Part shown: piece by piece, positions 9,773 to 19,548 of the stretch
Position numbering within the stretch: the first letter of the stretch is position 1
Layout of the letters: every line of letters begins with the position of its first letter
Origin: Spirochaetia bacterium
GTDB taxonomy: Bacteria; Spirochaetota; Spirochaetia; Treponematales; Treponemataceae
Direction: 5' to 3'
Length of the DNA: 58,012 nucleotides
Assembly (NCBI GenBank): GCA_900769975.1
Contig: CAAGIR010000093.1
Location: forward strand, 1 to 58,012
Position numbers and translations under genes: made by a program
Notes under the pieces: model-generated
Seen by the model: the letters and a program-made list of their open reading frames with translations, nothing else
Told to the model about the DNA's origin: nothing
Databases searched by the model: none

Positions 9773-11122
9773 ATGACTTTTTTAAAAAAAATTTCATTTT
9801 CACTTATTTTTGTCTGCTGTTTTCATTTTCTTTTTGCAGAAAAAATCCCTGCAATTGAAGCGGTAAGTTCCATTAACTGGATTACCAGAACTTTTACGAC
9901 AAATTTTACTCTTGATACAGAAAAAGCCCAAATCAAAATGCCTTCTGGCAAAAAAAGTGCCTCTGCACAAATAAAAACAAAACTAAATCAGCTTACTCAG
10001 CCTGCCCTGCTTTCACTTTACGAAGATTCACAAAAAAAACTTTCAGATTCTATTATAGACGAAGAATTGCCGCTGCCGCAAGTTTACGGTTTTATTCAAG
10101 GCGGTTATAAAACTCCCGATGTCTTTACAAAAGATTTAAAGCTTCTTAAAACAACAAACACTTTAAATACACTTGAATTGAATGAACAGCTTATTTTTCA
10201 CAAAAATGAATATACACCGCAAAAGCCTATTGATTATGCCCCTTCCAGAAAATTCAGCGGAATTATAATTGATGCACGTGGTCAATTGCCTGTTCATGGT
10301 GAATACGTTTCAAGTGAAACCTCTCCTTGTTTTTTTCCAAAAATCTGGGACGAACAAATGAATGTGGTTTTTGAAAAAAATCTTGTTTCTCCACAAATTG
10401 CAAAAAATCAGGGTATTGTTCAATATCATTATTCTGATGACACATCACTTTACGAATCTATTGTAGGAATTGATCCTCTTTACATAAAAGCAAAACAGGT
10501 TTTTGGACGAAACAGAACAGATCCGATTATTTCGCAAAAAGATGCTTTGAAAATCCTCACAATTGACGAAAACATCAAGCTTTTGCAGGAAGGAAAAGTG
10601 GTAATTCTGCTTGATAAAGAAAATCTTATTTATGATATAAGTGTTCCTGAAAAAGATAATTCTTATTATGTAAAATATAATGCCGTAAAACAATATTTTT
10701 ATGAAAACAAAGTTCCTGGAATTACAGTTTCAGATTCTATTGACGGAATTTTATTTTCTGTGGATTTGAAATTTTATCCTGATTCACCAGAACTTTTACC
10801 TTCCGAAAAAGAACGCATTTCGATTGTTGCTGAAAATTTGAAAACATTACTTTTAGATGACGGCTATACAATTTTGATAGAAGGTCATACTGCCGATGTA
10901 GGAAAACCTGTGGGGCAATTAAATCTTTCTATTGAGCGAACAAAAACTGTCCTCGATGCACTTGTAGATGAAGGCATAAGCAAGGAACTGTTTACATATA
11001 AAGGGTACGGTGGAACAATGCCAATCGCATCAAACGATACAGAAGAAGGACGCGCTCAAAACCGTCGCGTTGACATAACAGCACGCCCACGTGCGACATA
11101 CATTCAGCGCGACTGGCACTAA
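9773..11122 (+). CDS. OmpA-family protein with an unrecognised N-terminal domain
   Basis: This is a 449-residue protein with a signal peptide (FLKKISFSLIFVCCFHFLFA). A region to about residue 330 has no family I recognise; it includes a hinge-like GIIIDARGQLPVHGEYV, also seen in exported spirochete and delta-proteobacterial proteins. A C-terminal OmpA/Pal peptidoglycan-binding domain follows, with ILIEGHTADVG, LSIERTKTVLDAL, GYGGTMPIA and EGRAQNRRVDI. It should anchor to the wall. It follows the MltD-like gene by 40 bases with its own AGGGGA ribosome site; ATG at 9773 is chosen because the signal peptide starts there. It probably works with the lipoprotein and transglycosylase as an envelope unit. 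Confidence 0.9.
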   Translation: MTFLKKISFSLIFVCCFHFLFAEKIPAIEAVSSINWITRTFTTNFTLDTEKAQIKMPSGKKSASAQIKTKLNQLTQPALLSLYEDSQKKLSDSIIDEELPLPQVYGFIQGGYKTPDVFTKDLKLLKTTNTLNTLELNEQLIFHKNEYTPQKPIDYAPSRKFSGIIIDARGQLPVHGEYVSSETSPCFFPKIWDEQMNVVFEKNLVSPQIAKNQGIVQYHYSDDTSLYESIVGIDPLYIKAKQVFGRNRTDPIISQKDALKILTIDENIKLLQEGKVVILLDKENLIYDISVPEKDNSYYVKYNAVKQYFYENKVPGITVSDSIDGILFSVDLKFYPDSPELLPSEKERISIVAENLKTLLLDDGYTILIEGHTADVGKPVGQLNLSIERTKTVLDALVDEGISKELFTYKGYGGTMPIASNDTEEGRAQNRRVDITARPRATYIQRDWH

Positions 11123-11158
11123 TCATTAAAAATAAAGCATAATTCAGTCTTTTATGAT

Positions 11159-13372
11159 TTAATCTTTTATGATTGTAAGGTTTTTCCCCTGATATTTTGG
11201 AAAAAATCTTTTTTTGCCACCATTTTCAAACGAAACTTCGATTATTAATTCACTTCCACTTGATTTTTCTGAAATAACGTAACCGTATCCATAATCATCA
11301 TGAAAAATTTTTGTCCCGACTTTCCATTTTTTTGTAAGGGAATCATCAAATCCTTCATCAAAAAAAACTCCGGCAGTTTTTGCAGGATTTTTTCCAAAAC
11401 CAAACGGAACCTGTCCTTTTATTGTAAAAGCTGGTGCCGCTTCTTGCAAAAACGGGCTTGGTGTCATCATTTTCCATCCGCCATAAACACATCGTTTTGC
11501 GGCAGAAGTTACGTACAATTCGTCTTTTGCTCTTGTAATTCCCACATAAAAAAGGCGGCGTTCCTCTTCCAGTTCTGCACCAGTTTTTGACTGCCAGGGA
11601 AAAATACCTTCTTCAAGGCCTGTAATTATTACTTTTTTGTATTCCAGACCTTTTGTATTATGCAGGGTAATTAAAGTCACCGCATCATCACTGTTTTTTT
11701 CATTTTCAATGGAAAGCGTTCTGTCCAGATTTATTGCATCCAGAAATTCCAGCAATCCTTCTTTTGTACATGGGTATGCAACTGCACTGTTTACAAGTTC
11801 TGACAAGTTTTGAACCCTTGTAGTGCCGTCAATTTCATCACCCGCTTTGTGATATTCATCCAGACCTGAATCTTTTATGATTTTTTCGACAAAAACTGAC
11901 AGTTTCTTTGTTTCATCAAAAATGCCATTTAAATTTTCAAATATTTTTACAAAATTATTAATTCCTTCCTGTGCTTTTTTTGTAAATTTTGTTGACTCTT
12001 GTTTTACTGTTTCTATAAGATTTTTATATACAGCATTTCCCTGTTCATCGGTTGTAACAGCCAGTTCCATTATTTTATCCTGCGTTTTTTCACCGATACC
12101 TCTTGTAGGTTTATTAATAATCCTTCTGAAGGATATTTCATCTTTTTGATTTGCAAATAATGAAATGTAAGATAAAGCATCGCGAATTTCTTCACGCTCG
12201 TAAAATTTTAATGAGCCGATGACTACGTAGGGAATTTTCCGCCTTAAAAACTCTTTTTCAAAAACCAAAGACTGTGCATTCGTTCGGTATAAAATGGCCC
12301 AGTCTGAATATTTTCCTTTTTCACCGTTTACAGAAGATAAAAGCGATTTTGTAATTAAATCTCCGGCAAAAATTGCTTCTGCATCCTGGTCTGGCAAAAA
12401 TGTCATAACAGGATTTCCTCCATCACCACGTTGAGAAACAAGTTTTTTACCAAGCCTGTCTTGATTTTTATTTACAACTACCTCAGCCGCTTTTAAAATC
12501 TGCGAAGTGGAACGATAATTTTTTTCCAGACGGATAATCTGTGTTCCTGGAAATTTCTGAGGAAAAGACAGAATATTCTGAACTTCAGCACCTCTAAAGC
12601 GATAAATTGACTGATCATCATCACCGACAACACAAACATAACTGTCATTTCCATTTTGAAGGCCGGAAATTTTTTGCAAAAGCCTGTATTGTGCAATATT
12701 TGAATCCTGATATTCGTCCACCATAATTACTTTAAAACGATTATGGATAAAATCGGCAATTTGACTGTCTGAATCAAGAAGAATTGTAGGAAGCATAATC
12801 AAATCACCAAAATCGGCATTTCCAGTTGCTTTTAAACGTTTCTGATAATCATAATAAATCTGATTTATATCAAATTCACTTCCCAAAAAACCAAGGTCAT
12901 CTTCTGGCGTAAGGCAATTATCTTTTGCAAGTGAAATCTGATGAACTGCGATTTTTGCTTCTTTTTGCGAAAGCGAAGGAACAGCCTTTCTTACAATTGT
13001 TGCCATATCATCGTCGTCATAAATTGTAAAGGAAGATTCGAGTCCTGCTGCTTCATAAAATCTGCGTAAAAACCAGGAACCAAAGGAATGAAATGTCCTG
13101 ATTTGCGAATCTGCTGCACGACTTTCCAGTTTTACGGCACGTTCTTTCATTTCGTTGGCTGCTTTTTTTGTAAAAGTTACAGACAAAATGGACCAGGGAT
13201 CAACATTTTTTCTGGAAATAAGATAAGCAATTTTTGTTGTAATGACACGAGTTTTTCCCGAACCAGCACCAGCTAGAATTAATAAAGGTGAACCTTCGTG
13301 TTCTACGGCAAGACGCTGTTCTTCATTCAAAGTTTCCAGATATTGTTCAATTTGCAAATTATTTTCAGACAT
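11159..13372 (-). CDS. pcrA: UvrD/PcrA-family 3'-5' DNA helicase
   Basis: An SF1A helicase for repair and for removal of proteins from DNA. The 737-residue protein has the Walker A box AGAGSGKT (34-41), the Q-motif LNEEQRLAVEHE before it, motif II VDEYQDSN, motif III GDDDQSIYRFRGA, motif IV LEKNYRST and motif VI YVGITRAKDEL. The C-terminus carries a Tudor-like domain typical of PcrA (VGTKIFHDDYGYGYV). It is the last gene of the lolA-rodZ-rimO block, 14 bases after the rimO stop, without a clear ribosome site, so it is probably coupled to rimO. UvrD and PcrA cannot be separated firmly by sequence alone. Confidence 0.93.
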   Translation of the reverse strand: MSENNLQIEQYLETLNEEQRLAVEHEGSPLLILAGAGSGKTRVITTKIAYLISRKNVDPWSILSVTFTKKAANEMKERAVKLESRAADSQIRTFHSFGSWFLRRFYEAAGLESSFTIYDDDDMATIVRKAVPSLSQKEAKIAVHQISLAKDNCLTPEDDLGFLGSEFDINQIYYDYQKRLKATGNADFGDLIMLPTILLDSDSQIADFIHNRFKVIMVDEYQDSNIAQYRLLQKISGLQNGNDSYVCVVGDDDQSIYRFRGAEVQNILSFPQKFPGTQIIRLEKNYRSTSQILKAAEVVVNKNQDRLGKKLVSQRGDGGNPVMTFLPDQDAEAIFAGDLITKSLLSSVNGEKGKYSDWAILYRTNAQSLVFEKEFLRRKIPYVVIGSLKFYEREEIRDALSYISLFANQKDEISFRRIINKPTRGIGEKTQDKIMELAVTTDEQGNAVYKNLIETVKQESTKFTKKAQEGINNFVKIFENLNGIFDETKKLSVFVEKIIKDSGLDEYHKAGDEIDGTTRVQNLSELVNSAVAYPCTKEGLLEFLDAINLDRTLSIENEKNSDDAVTLITLHNTKGLEYKKVIITGLEEGIFPWQSKTGAELEEERRLFYVGITRAKDELYVTSAAKRCVYGGWKMMTPSPFLQEAAPAFTIKGQVPFGFGKNPAKTAGVFFDEGFDDSLTKKWKVGTKIFHDDYGYGYVISEKSSGSELIIEVSFENGGKKRFFPKYQGKNLTIIKD

Positions 13373-13386
13373 TTTTTTAGTTTAAA

Positions 13387-14823
13387 TTATAAAGTAAATT
13401 TTCGCAATTCATTTTGTGGAAATTCTTTGACAATTTTTTCAAAACGTGAATCTAAATCAACACCCGTACTTGCAAGAATTTTTACACGCACCACATTTCC
13501 TTTTTGAACTGCTTTCACCTGAAGTTGATTATCTGAATCGTAACGGATTACGACACTTCCATCGACTTCTGGAGCCTGAAACCACGTTCTGCCAATTGCA
13601 AGTCCTTCATCTTTATTTACATCATCTTCTGAAATTTGAATTATCTCTTCCACAAGCACATCAAATTCCTGCCCTAGGTATTGTTCCAGTTTTTTTGCCG
13701 TAATCTGACTTTGCAATTCTTCCAATCTTTTTGCACGTTTTTTTGCAAGCGAAACAGGAACTTTGTGCTTCATTGAATATGCAGGCGTATCTTCTTCACG
13801 GCTATAATTAAAACACCCTGACCATTGAGGCTGAATGTCATTCAAAAAATTATATGTATTTTCTGCCGCTTCTTCTGTTTCTCCTGGAAATCCTGTCAAA
13901 AAAGTTGTACGTAAAACTGCATGCGGAAATTTTTCACGAATATTTTTTATAAGATTTTCATATTTTTCCCGACTGCCTGTTCTATTCATCGCAAGGATGA
14001 TATTATCGTCACCACTTTGAAAAGGAATGTCAAAATAAGGCAGCAGCCTGGTATCTTTTTGCATAGGTTCCAGAATATCTTCTGTAAAATGATCAGGATG
14101 GATATAAAGCGGACGGATAATAAAATCGCCCTCTATTTTTGAAATTTCGGAAAGCAAAATTGAAAGCGGAGATTTACTGGGATTTGAACTGATTTTTTCA
14201 TCTGCAAAACCTTTTTCTGTTCCAAAAGCCGCTAAATCCTGACCTATGAGATTGATTTCATAAACACCATGTTCAACAAGATTTTTTATTTCCTGAATAA
14301 TTGAATCAATTTTACGGCTGCGTAATTCTCCACGAATAAGCGGAATGGCACAAAAAGAACAGTGATTTGAACAACCTTCCGTTATTTTTACATAAGCAGA
14401 ACCTGGAAAATTGAACAGGACAGGACGTTCCCCACAACAAACTCCGTTTTGACCAAATACCTGTACTTCGCGCCCTTTTTTTTCCATCGAATGAATGAAT
14501 TCCACAATTTTTGAAAGGTCGCCGTTTCCGAAAACTCCGTCGAGTTCTGGCATTGAATCATAAAACATTTTTGCATAACGTTCTGCAAGACATCCAGCCA
14601 GAATAATTTTTGCCTCAGGATAAGCTTTTTTTATAGAATATATTGCGTCAATCGATTCTTTTTTTGCTGATTCAATAAATCCGCATGAATTTACAATTAT
14701 AAAATCGGCTTGAGCAGGGTCTTGCGTCATTGAAAATCCATTTTTGATTAAATATCCAGCTAAAAATTCACCGTCTGTCTGATTTTTTGCACAACCATGC
14801 TGATCAATAAAAAATTTAGTCAA
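13387..14823 (-). CDS. rimO: Ribosomal protein S12 methylthiotransferase RimO
   Basis: RimO adds a methylthio group to Asp of ribosomal protein S12, using two iron-sulfur clusters and SAM. It has the N-terminal UPF0004 domain with FFIDQHGCAKNQTDGE and IIVNSCGFIESAKKES, the radical SAM motif CSNHCSFCAIPLIRG, the RimO-type EINLIGQDLAAFG, GFPGETEE, and a C-terminal TRAM domain with VRVKILAS. MiaB is less likely given the QDLAAFG and HGCAKN motifs. Two in-frame TTG codons are possible starts; TTG at 14823 lies 9 bases after GGTGG and fits the family start, TTG at 14829 only 3 bases after. It overlaps the end of the rodZ-like gene. Confidence 0.94.
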   Translation of the reverse strand: MTKFFIDQHGCAKNQTDGEFLAGYLIKNGFSMTQDPAQADFIIVNSCGFIESAKKESIDAIYSIKKAYPEAKIILAGCLAERYAKMFYDSMPELDGVFGNGDLSKIVEFIHSMEKKGREVQVFGQNGVCCGERPVLFNFPGSAYVKITEGCSNHCSFCAIPLIRGELRSRKIDSIIQEIKNLVEHGVYEINLIGQDLAAFGTEKGFADEKISSNPSKSPLSILLSEISKIEGDFIIRPLYIHPDHFTEDILEPMQKDTRLLPYFDIPFQSGDDNIILAMNRTGSREKYENLIKNIREKFPHAVLRTTFLTGFPGETEEAAENTYNFLNDIQPQWSGCFNYSREEDTPAYSMKHKVPVSLAKKRAKRLEELQSQITAKKLEQYLGQEFDVLVEEIIQISEDDVNKDEGLAIGRTWFQAPEVDGSVVIRYDSDNQLQVKAVQKGNVVRVKILASTGVDLDSRFEKIVKEFPQNELRKFTL

Positions 14824-15904
14824 GTTCAATTACCACCAGTTTATATTTTCCATCAGTATCTTTTATCCACTTAATGTCTTCTACCATAATCTGACCAGCC
14901 GCACCAATATCCAAATCAAAAGACCGAGAATCGGCAATTATTGTCATTTTTACAGTATTATTATTAGAAATCCACAGACGGATACCATTTCTTGGCGTAG
15001 CGGTAAACACTTCTCCTCGATTAAAATACGTTTCGACTGAATTTGCATTATCTACTTTGTCTCGGAATAAACAAGGACCTCTAAAACTTGCATTCAAAGT
15101 AAAAGGATAAGCACGATTATCTTCAAGAATTACTTTATACGGATGCTTTGTCTTAATTTCTGATGCAAAAGGAATATCTTGCAATTCTGTTGAAGCAACT
15201 TCGCGGTTTCCACCTTTTCTCAAAAGAACACTGATTTCTGCACCACGTTTTTCATCTGTAGAAGAAATATCAGAAACATAAACAATCATATCTGAATTAC
15301 TGTCACCGTCTATGTCAATTTCTGATTCTTCTGCCAAATCAACGTAAAAAATACCAGCAGGTGTATCAAGCCCAAAAGAAGAAAGAGTGTCCCGAACTGT
15401 CAGAATTATCTGTCCGTCATTTTCAGAAGGAACCAAAAGTTGATCCCCTTTATACACTCTTTTTACAAACTTGTTTTTATCTATTACATATTGTTGATTT
15501 TGTGTATTTGATGAAACAATTATTTCTGTATCATTGGCATTTTTTTTCTTTACGCAAAGCATAATTACCACAGTCAATACAACAGCAACAAAGACGGCTA
15601 TGGGAATAACAAAAGGTAAAATATTTTTTGATGATTTTTTTTCGTACAAGCCTTCTGGCAGTGGTGATTCTTGAATTAATTTGTTGTGATAAAGTTTCAG
15701 GATAAATTCAACATCAATCTCTAGATAACTTGCATAGTTTTTTAAAAACCCAACAAGATATGCTTCACCTGGAAAAACACCAGAATCTTCACTTTCCAAT
15801 CCTTCCAGATAACGTTTTTCTATTGAAATTTCGCGACTTATCTTATTTAAATCAAGATTTTTTTCTTCTCTGGTTTTTCTAAGAAGTTCACCATAACTTT
15901 CCAT
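14816..15904 (-). CDS. RodZ-like protein: HTH domain, one membrane helix, periplasmic domain
   Basis: RodZ-type proteins link the MreB cytoskeleton to the wall-synthesis machinery. The 362-residue protein has an N-terminal helix-turn-helix of the RodZ type (GELLRKTREEKNLDLNKISR to about residue 75, including FPGEAYLVGFLKNYASYL), a membrane helix near 104-124 (ILPFVIPIAVFVAVVLTVV), and a periplasmic region. The last 80 residues resemble the DUF4115 beta domain (GPCLFRD, FNRGEVFTATPRNGIRLWIS, ASFRG). A GGAG ribosome site precedes the ATG. It sits between lolA-like and rimO and overlaps rimO by 8 bases. The HTH recognises MreB in RodZ, not DNA; DNA binding cannot be ruled out here. Confidence 0.85.
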   Translation of the reverse strand: MESYGELLRKTREEKNLDLNKISREISIEKRYLEGLESEDSGVFPGEAYLVGFLKNYASYLEIDVEFILKLYHNKLIQESPLPEGLYEKKSSKNILPFVIPIAVFVAVVLTVVIMLCVKKKNANDTEIIVSSNTQNQQYVIDKNKFVKRVYKGDQLLVPSENDGQIILTVRDTLSSFGLDTPAGIFYVDLAEESEIDIDGDSNSDMIVYVSDISSTDEKRGAEISVLLRKGGNREVASTELQDIPFASEIKTKHPYKVILEDNRAYPFTLNASFRGPCLFRDKVDNANSVETYFNRGEVFTATPRNGIRLWISNNNTVKMTIIADSRSFDLDIGAAGQIMVEDIKWIKDTDGKYKLVVIELD

Positions 15905-15910
15905 TATTCA

Positions 15911-16585
15911 TCACTCCGAATACAAGAAATTGTTATAATTGTTTGCCGAAGACGGTGCATCATAAATAAAACGCTGGTCAGTTAATCCCTGATTCAATTT
16001 ATAGTCATAAAAATTAAAGATAAATTCTTCTCCTTTTGGAGTGACTGCTTCTACACGTCGAATCAGTTTTGACTGTTCATTTATACAAATTTTAATATAT
16101 TTGAATGCTTCTGACGCACTTTTTCTAGAAAGAATAAATTTTATCACCATTTCATCAGAACCTTCTTCTAAAGGCTCTGCATTTTGACCTGTTTCATAAG
16201 CCACTGTGTAATATCGTGTCATTAATGTAAGGCCCTGCGGTGTTGTCATGGAAACGGCCCCTGTCGAAGAACTGTCTGCGGAAACTTGCTGCTGTAATAC
16301 TGCCGAGGCTTCTGGCAAATAAATGGTAAGCATATCTCCATTAAAGCAAATAACCTGTTCCTGCGGATTTGTATAATCAAGACGAAGTAAATCTGGAGCT
16401 TTATAGGAAAGTTTTCCAGCCGTTTCGACTTTATCCATTTTTATTTCAAAATCAACTTCATAATCTTTTAACGTGCCGTAATATTCAGAAATAATTTTAA
16501 AATATGCACTTGCCGTTGTAATGCCCTGTGCAAAAGTAAGGGAACAAAAAAATAATGCACAAATACTAAAAAAAATCTTTTTCAT
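15911..16585 (-). CDS. LolA-like outer-membrane lipoprotein carrier protein
   Basis: LolA carries lipoproteins across the periplasm to the outer membrane. The 224-residue protein has a signal peptide (FFSICALFFCSLTFA) and the LolA beta-fold pattern: YKAPDLLRLDYTNPQEQVIC (compare the family KPxxxRxxYxxPxxQxxxxDG), NGDMLTIYLPEASAVLQQ, and a C-terminal FNFYDYKLNQGLTDQRFIY segment. Sequence identity to classical LolA is low, so this is a fold-level call; spirochetes use such proteins for their abundant lipoproteins. It heads the lolA-rodZ-rimO-pcrA block with its own promoter, and the next gene starts 7 bases after its stop. Confidence 0.8.
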   Translation of the reverse strand: MKKIFFSICALFFCSLTFAQGITTASAYFKIISEYYGTLKDYEVDFEIKMDKVETAGKLSYKAPDLLRLDYTNPQEQVICFNGDMLTIYLPEASAVLQQQVSADSSSTGAVSMTTPQGLTLMTRYYTVAYETGQNAEPLEEGSDEMVIKFILSRKSASEAFKYIKICINEQSKLIRRVEAVTPKGEEFIFNFYDYKLNQGLTDQRFIYDAPSSANNYNNFLYSE

Positions 16586-16593
16586 ATCTGTGC

Positions 16594-16622
16594 ATTATAT
16601 CGTGATTTTTTATAATTGTCTA
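16594..16622 (-). promoter_or_regulatory. Promoter of the lolA-rodZ-rimO-pcrA block
   Basis: On the minus strand TAGACA (16617-16622), a 17-base spacer and TATAAT (16594-16599), then only 8 bases to the ATG of the LolA-like gene. The match is strong. It predicts a 5' leader of about one or two bases and no Shine-Dalgarno. Confidence 0.65.
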
Positions 16623-16664
16623 TTTAGTAAGACTGATTTATAGTATAAAATACTGTTTTTTAAA

Positions 16665-18788
16665 TTACTGCTGATTTTCAGTTGATTCGGCTTGGGCTGT
16701 CTGAGCACTTTCGCATTTTTCTTCTTCCTGTGTAACTGGTGATTCATCAGAATCTGACTTACTTTCATTTTGCTGTGTTTTTGAATCATACTCAAGCTGT
16801 TTGCAATGTTTTTCGCCATTAACAATATCGTAAAATTCTTTTCCGTCCATTGTTTCAATTTCCATAAGACGGTTTGCAATAAATTCAAGTAAATCTTTAT
16901 GTGCATTCAAAACTTCAAGAACATGTTTGTATCTTTCATCCATTATTCTTGCAATTTCGCTATCTATATAATTCTGAGTTTCTTCACTGTATTCACGAAC
17001 AAGGCTTGGTTCTCCACCACGATTTCCCAAAACACCTTTTCCAAGCGTCATGTTTTTGAATTTATCAGACATACCAAAATCTGTAATCATGCGTTTTACC
17101 ATTTCTGTGGCTCTGGCAATATCATTTGAAGCTCCTGTTGAAATATCACCAAGCATAATTTCTTCGGCTGCACGACCACCAAGACAGCAATCTACCTCGT
17201 TTATCATATCTTTATATGTAAGGCAGAATTTTTCTTCCTGTTCTTCACGATACTGAGTAAATCCACCAATACCATGCGAACGCGGAACAACTGTAATTTT
17301 ATTAACCGGTTCATGATCTGGTGTGAAAGCCGCAACAAGTGCATGTCCAGTTTCATGAACAGAAGTCAAGCGCATTTGCTTTTTGTTATCTTTTCTAGAC
17401 TTTTTCTTTAAACCGATGCTGACTTTATCAATAGCTTCGTTAAAATCTTCCATTGTAACTTTTTTTCGTTTATTTCTTACAGCAAGAAGTGCCGCTTCGT
17501 TTACAACATTTGCCAAATCTGCACCAGCAAAACCCGTTGTGCCATGTGCTATAGATTCAAAATCAACATCAGAATCAAGTTTTACGTTCTTTGAATGGAT
17601 TTTCAGAATATCTTCACGACCTTTTACATCAGGCTTTTCAACTGGAACCTGACGGTCAAAACGACCAGGACGCAAAATTGCAGGATCAAGAACATCGACA
17701 CGATTCGTTGCTGCAAGAATTATTAATCCTTTGTCGTTATCAAAACCATCCATTTCTACAAGAAGTTGATTTAATGTCTGTTCACGCTCATCATTACTGC
17801 TAAAACCATTTGATCGGCTTTTTGCCAGGGCATCAATTTCATCAATAAAAACGATACAAGGTGCTTTTTCACGAGCCTGCTTAAATAAATCACGAACACG
17901 AGAAGCACCCACACCAACAAACATTTCAACAAAGTCAGAACCAGAAATACTGAAAAAAGGAACACCCGCTTCACCAGCGACAGCACGTGCCAGCAAAGTT
18001 TTACCAGTTCCAGGGTCACCTACAAGCAGGACACCTTTAGGGATTTTTCCACCAATATCAGTATATTTTTTTGGCGATTTTAGAAAATCCACAACTTCGA
18101 CAAGTTCTTCTTTTGCCTCATCAACACCGGCTACATCAGAAAAACGAGTTTTGATTTTACCTTCACCTACAACTTTTGCACGACTGTTTCCAACAGTAAA
18201 AATACTGCCGACTCCACCGCCGCCACCGCCCATTTTGCGGAATAACAAAAAGTAAAGTAAAAAGATAATTCCAAAAGGAATTATAAGGTTTATGAGAAGC
18301 TGCAAAAAGTAATTGTTTTGCTTTTCGGCAACTTTATATTTAACATTTTTTTCGTCCAAAAGATCCAGAAGTTTTTGAGTTATGATAGCAGAAGTTTTGT
18401 ACTGTTCACGAGAATCACGCAAACCGGTAATTTTAAGACCTTTTGCATTCTCATCATCCTGATAATAAGAATTAGTGTAACCGATAAGGTAATTTTCTCC
18501 TATTACAACTTCAACAATTTCGCCGCTTGAAATTTTATTTTTAAAATCTGAATATCCGATAACTTTTCCGTCTGATTTTGAAGAAACAAAAAAGTTCATA
18601 ACCATCATTATTAAAAAAACAACTGTTAAAATTGTAAAAAATACACCAAAAGAATTCTTTTTGTTATTCTTTTTATCATTGTTGTCGCTATTTTTTGGTC
18701 CTTCGAATTTGAAAAAATTAAAAGGATCATTTTCATTATCTTTAGAATCTTTTTTATCTCTTTTTTCTTTGTTCTGATCTTCTGCCAT
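16665..18788 (-). CDS. ftsH: ATP-dependent zinc metalloprotease FtsH
   Basis: A membrane-anchored AAA+ protease that degrades misfolded membrane proteins and short-lived regulators. The 707-residue protein has an N-terminal charged stretch, two membrane helices (about 48-66 and 162-182), the AAA module with Walker A GDPGTGKT, Walker B IVFIDEIDALAKSR, the pore loop FVGVGASRVRDLF, the SRH region ATNRVDVLDPAILRPGRFDRQ, the zinc site HETGH, and a long Gln/Ser/Glu-rich tail of about 50 residues. The ATG follows AGGAAAA. It is the upstream neighbour of the lolA block but is separated from it by 79 bases with a promoter. Confidence 0.97.
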   Translation of the reverse strand: MAEDQNKEKRDKKDSKDNENDPFNFFKFEGPKNSDNNDKKNNKKNSFGVFFTILTVVFLIMMVMNFFVSSKSDGKVIGYSDFKNKISSGEIVEVVIGENYLIGYTNSYYQDDENAKGLKITGLRDSREQYKTSAIITQKLLDLLDEKNVKYKVAEKQNNYFLQLLINLIIPFGIIFLLYFLLFRKMGGGGGGVGSIFTVGNSRAKVVGEGKIKTRFSDVAGVDEAKEELVEVVDFLKSPKKYTDIGGKIPKGVLLVGDPGTGKTLLARAVAGEAGVPFFSISGSDFVEMFVGVGASRVRDLFKQAREKAPCIVFIDEIDALAKSRSNGFSSNDEREQTLNQLLVEMDGFDNDKGLIILAATNRVDVLDPAILRPGRFDRQVPVEKPDVKGREDILKIHSKNVKLDSDVDFESIAHGTTGFAGADLANVVNEAALLAVRNKRKKVTMEDFNEAIDKVSIGLKKKSRKDNKKQMRLTSVHETGHALVAAFTPDHEPVNKITVVPRSHGIGGFTQYREEQEEKFCLTYKDMINEVDCCLGGRAAEEIMLGDISTGASNDIARATEMVKRMITDFGMSDKFKNMTLGKGVLGNRGGEPSLVREYSEETQNYIDSEIARIMDERYKHVLEVLNAHKDLLEFIANRLMEIETMDGKEFYDIVNGEKHCKQLEYDSKTQQNESKSDSDESPVTQEEEKCESAQTAQAESTENQQ

Positions 18789-19048
18789 AATTTTTTCCTA
18801 AATTAATTTTATGCTCTATATAATATAGTAAAGTTTTATTTTTTTTTCCACTTATTTTATAGTTTATTTTCCATTTATTTCTAATTTTTTGTTAATCCTT
18901 TTTTCCATTTTTTTTGATTTTTTTTCTAAAGTTTTTTTTTGAACTTCCGAAAAACAAAGTGTAACATCATCAATATTTTGAAGGGTATCATAAGAATAAT
19001 TTTCACCTTGTTTAATAAGATAGCCTGATTTTTGGAGGAAAATGTAAT

Positions 19049-19489
19049 ATGAGTTACCAAAATGCTTATTCTGCTTATCAAAAAAATAATATAAGCACTG
19101 CCAGTCAGGGACGCCTTGTAGTTTTACTTTACGAAGGTGCTATAAAACATCTCAATTCTGCAAGAAATCTTCTGGGCGAAAATGCAAAACTTAAACCTAA
19201 TCAGATTGAACAGTTTGGCATTCACATTCAAAAAGCACAGGCAATCATTACAGAATTACAAGTTTCTCTCGATATGGAAAAAGGCGGTGAAATTGCAAAA
19301 AACCTTATGTCTTTGTACCTTTATTTTAATGAAGAATTATTATCTGCAAACATTAATCAAAATAAAGAAAAAATTGATTCTGTTATTAAAATGCTTTCAG
19401 ATTTGGCAGACGCCTGGCGCACCATTGCAAACAGTACGGCAAATGCACCTGCATCAAAAATTCCGAATGCTGTAAACATTGTAGGATAA
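19049..19489 (+). CDS. fliS: Flagellar export chaperone FliS
   Basis: FliS binds the C-terminus of flagellin and keeps it unpolymerised until export. The 146-residue protein starts with the family signature YQNAYSAYQKNNISTASQGR, followed by LVVLLYEGAIKHLNSARNLL, and ends with the helical segment WRTIANSTANA. A TGGAGGA ribosome site precedes the ATG. The 260 bases upstream (18789-19048) are T-rich and hold no gene. It heads the small cluster fliS, flgN-like, dfrA, a common spirochete arrangement of flagellar chaperone genes away from the large motility operon. Confidence 0.94.
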   Translation: MSYQNAYSAYQKNNISTASQGRLVVLLYEGAIKHLNSARNLLGENAKLKPNQIEQFGIHIQKAQAIITELQVSLDMEKGGEIAKNLMSLYLYFNEELLSANINQNKEKIDSVIKMLSDLADAWRTIANSTANAPASKIPNAVNIVG

Positions 19490-19548
19490 TTTTTCCATCA
19501 GATTATAAGTCAGATTGTGATAAAAATCTGATACGGAGGTTTTAAATT

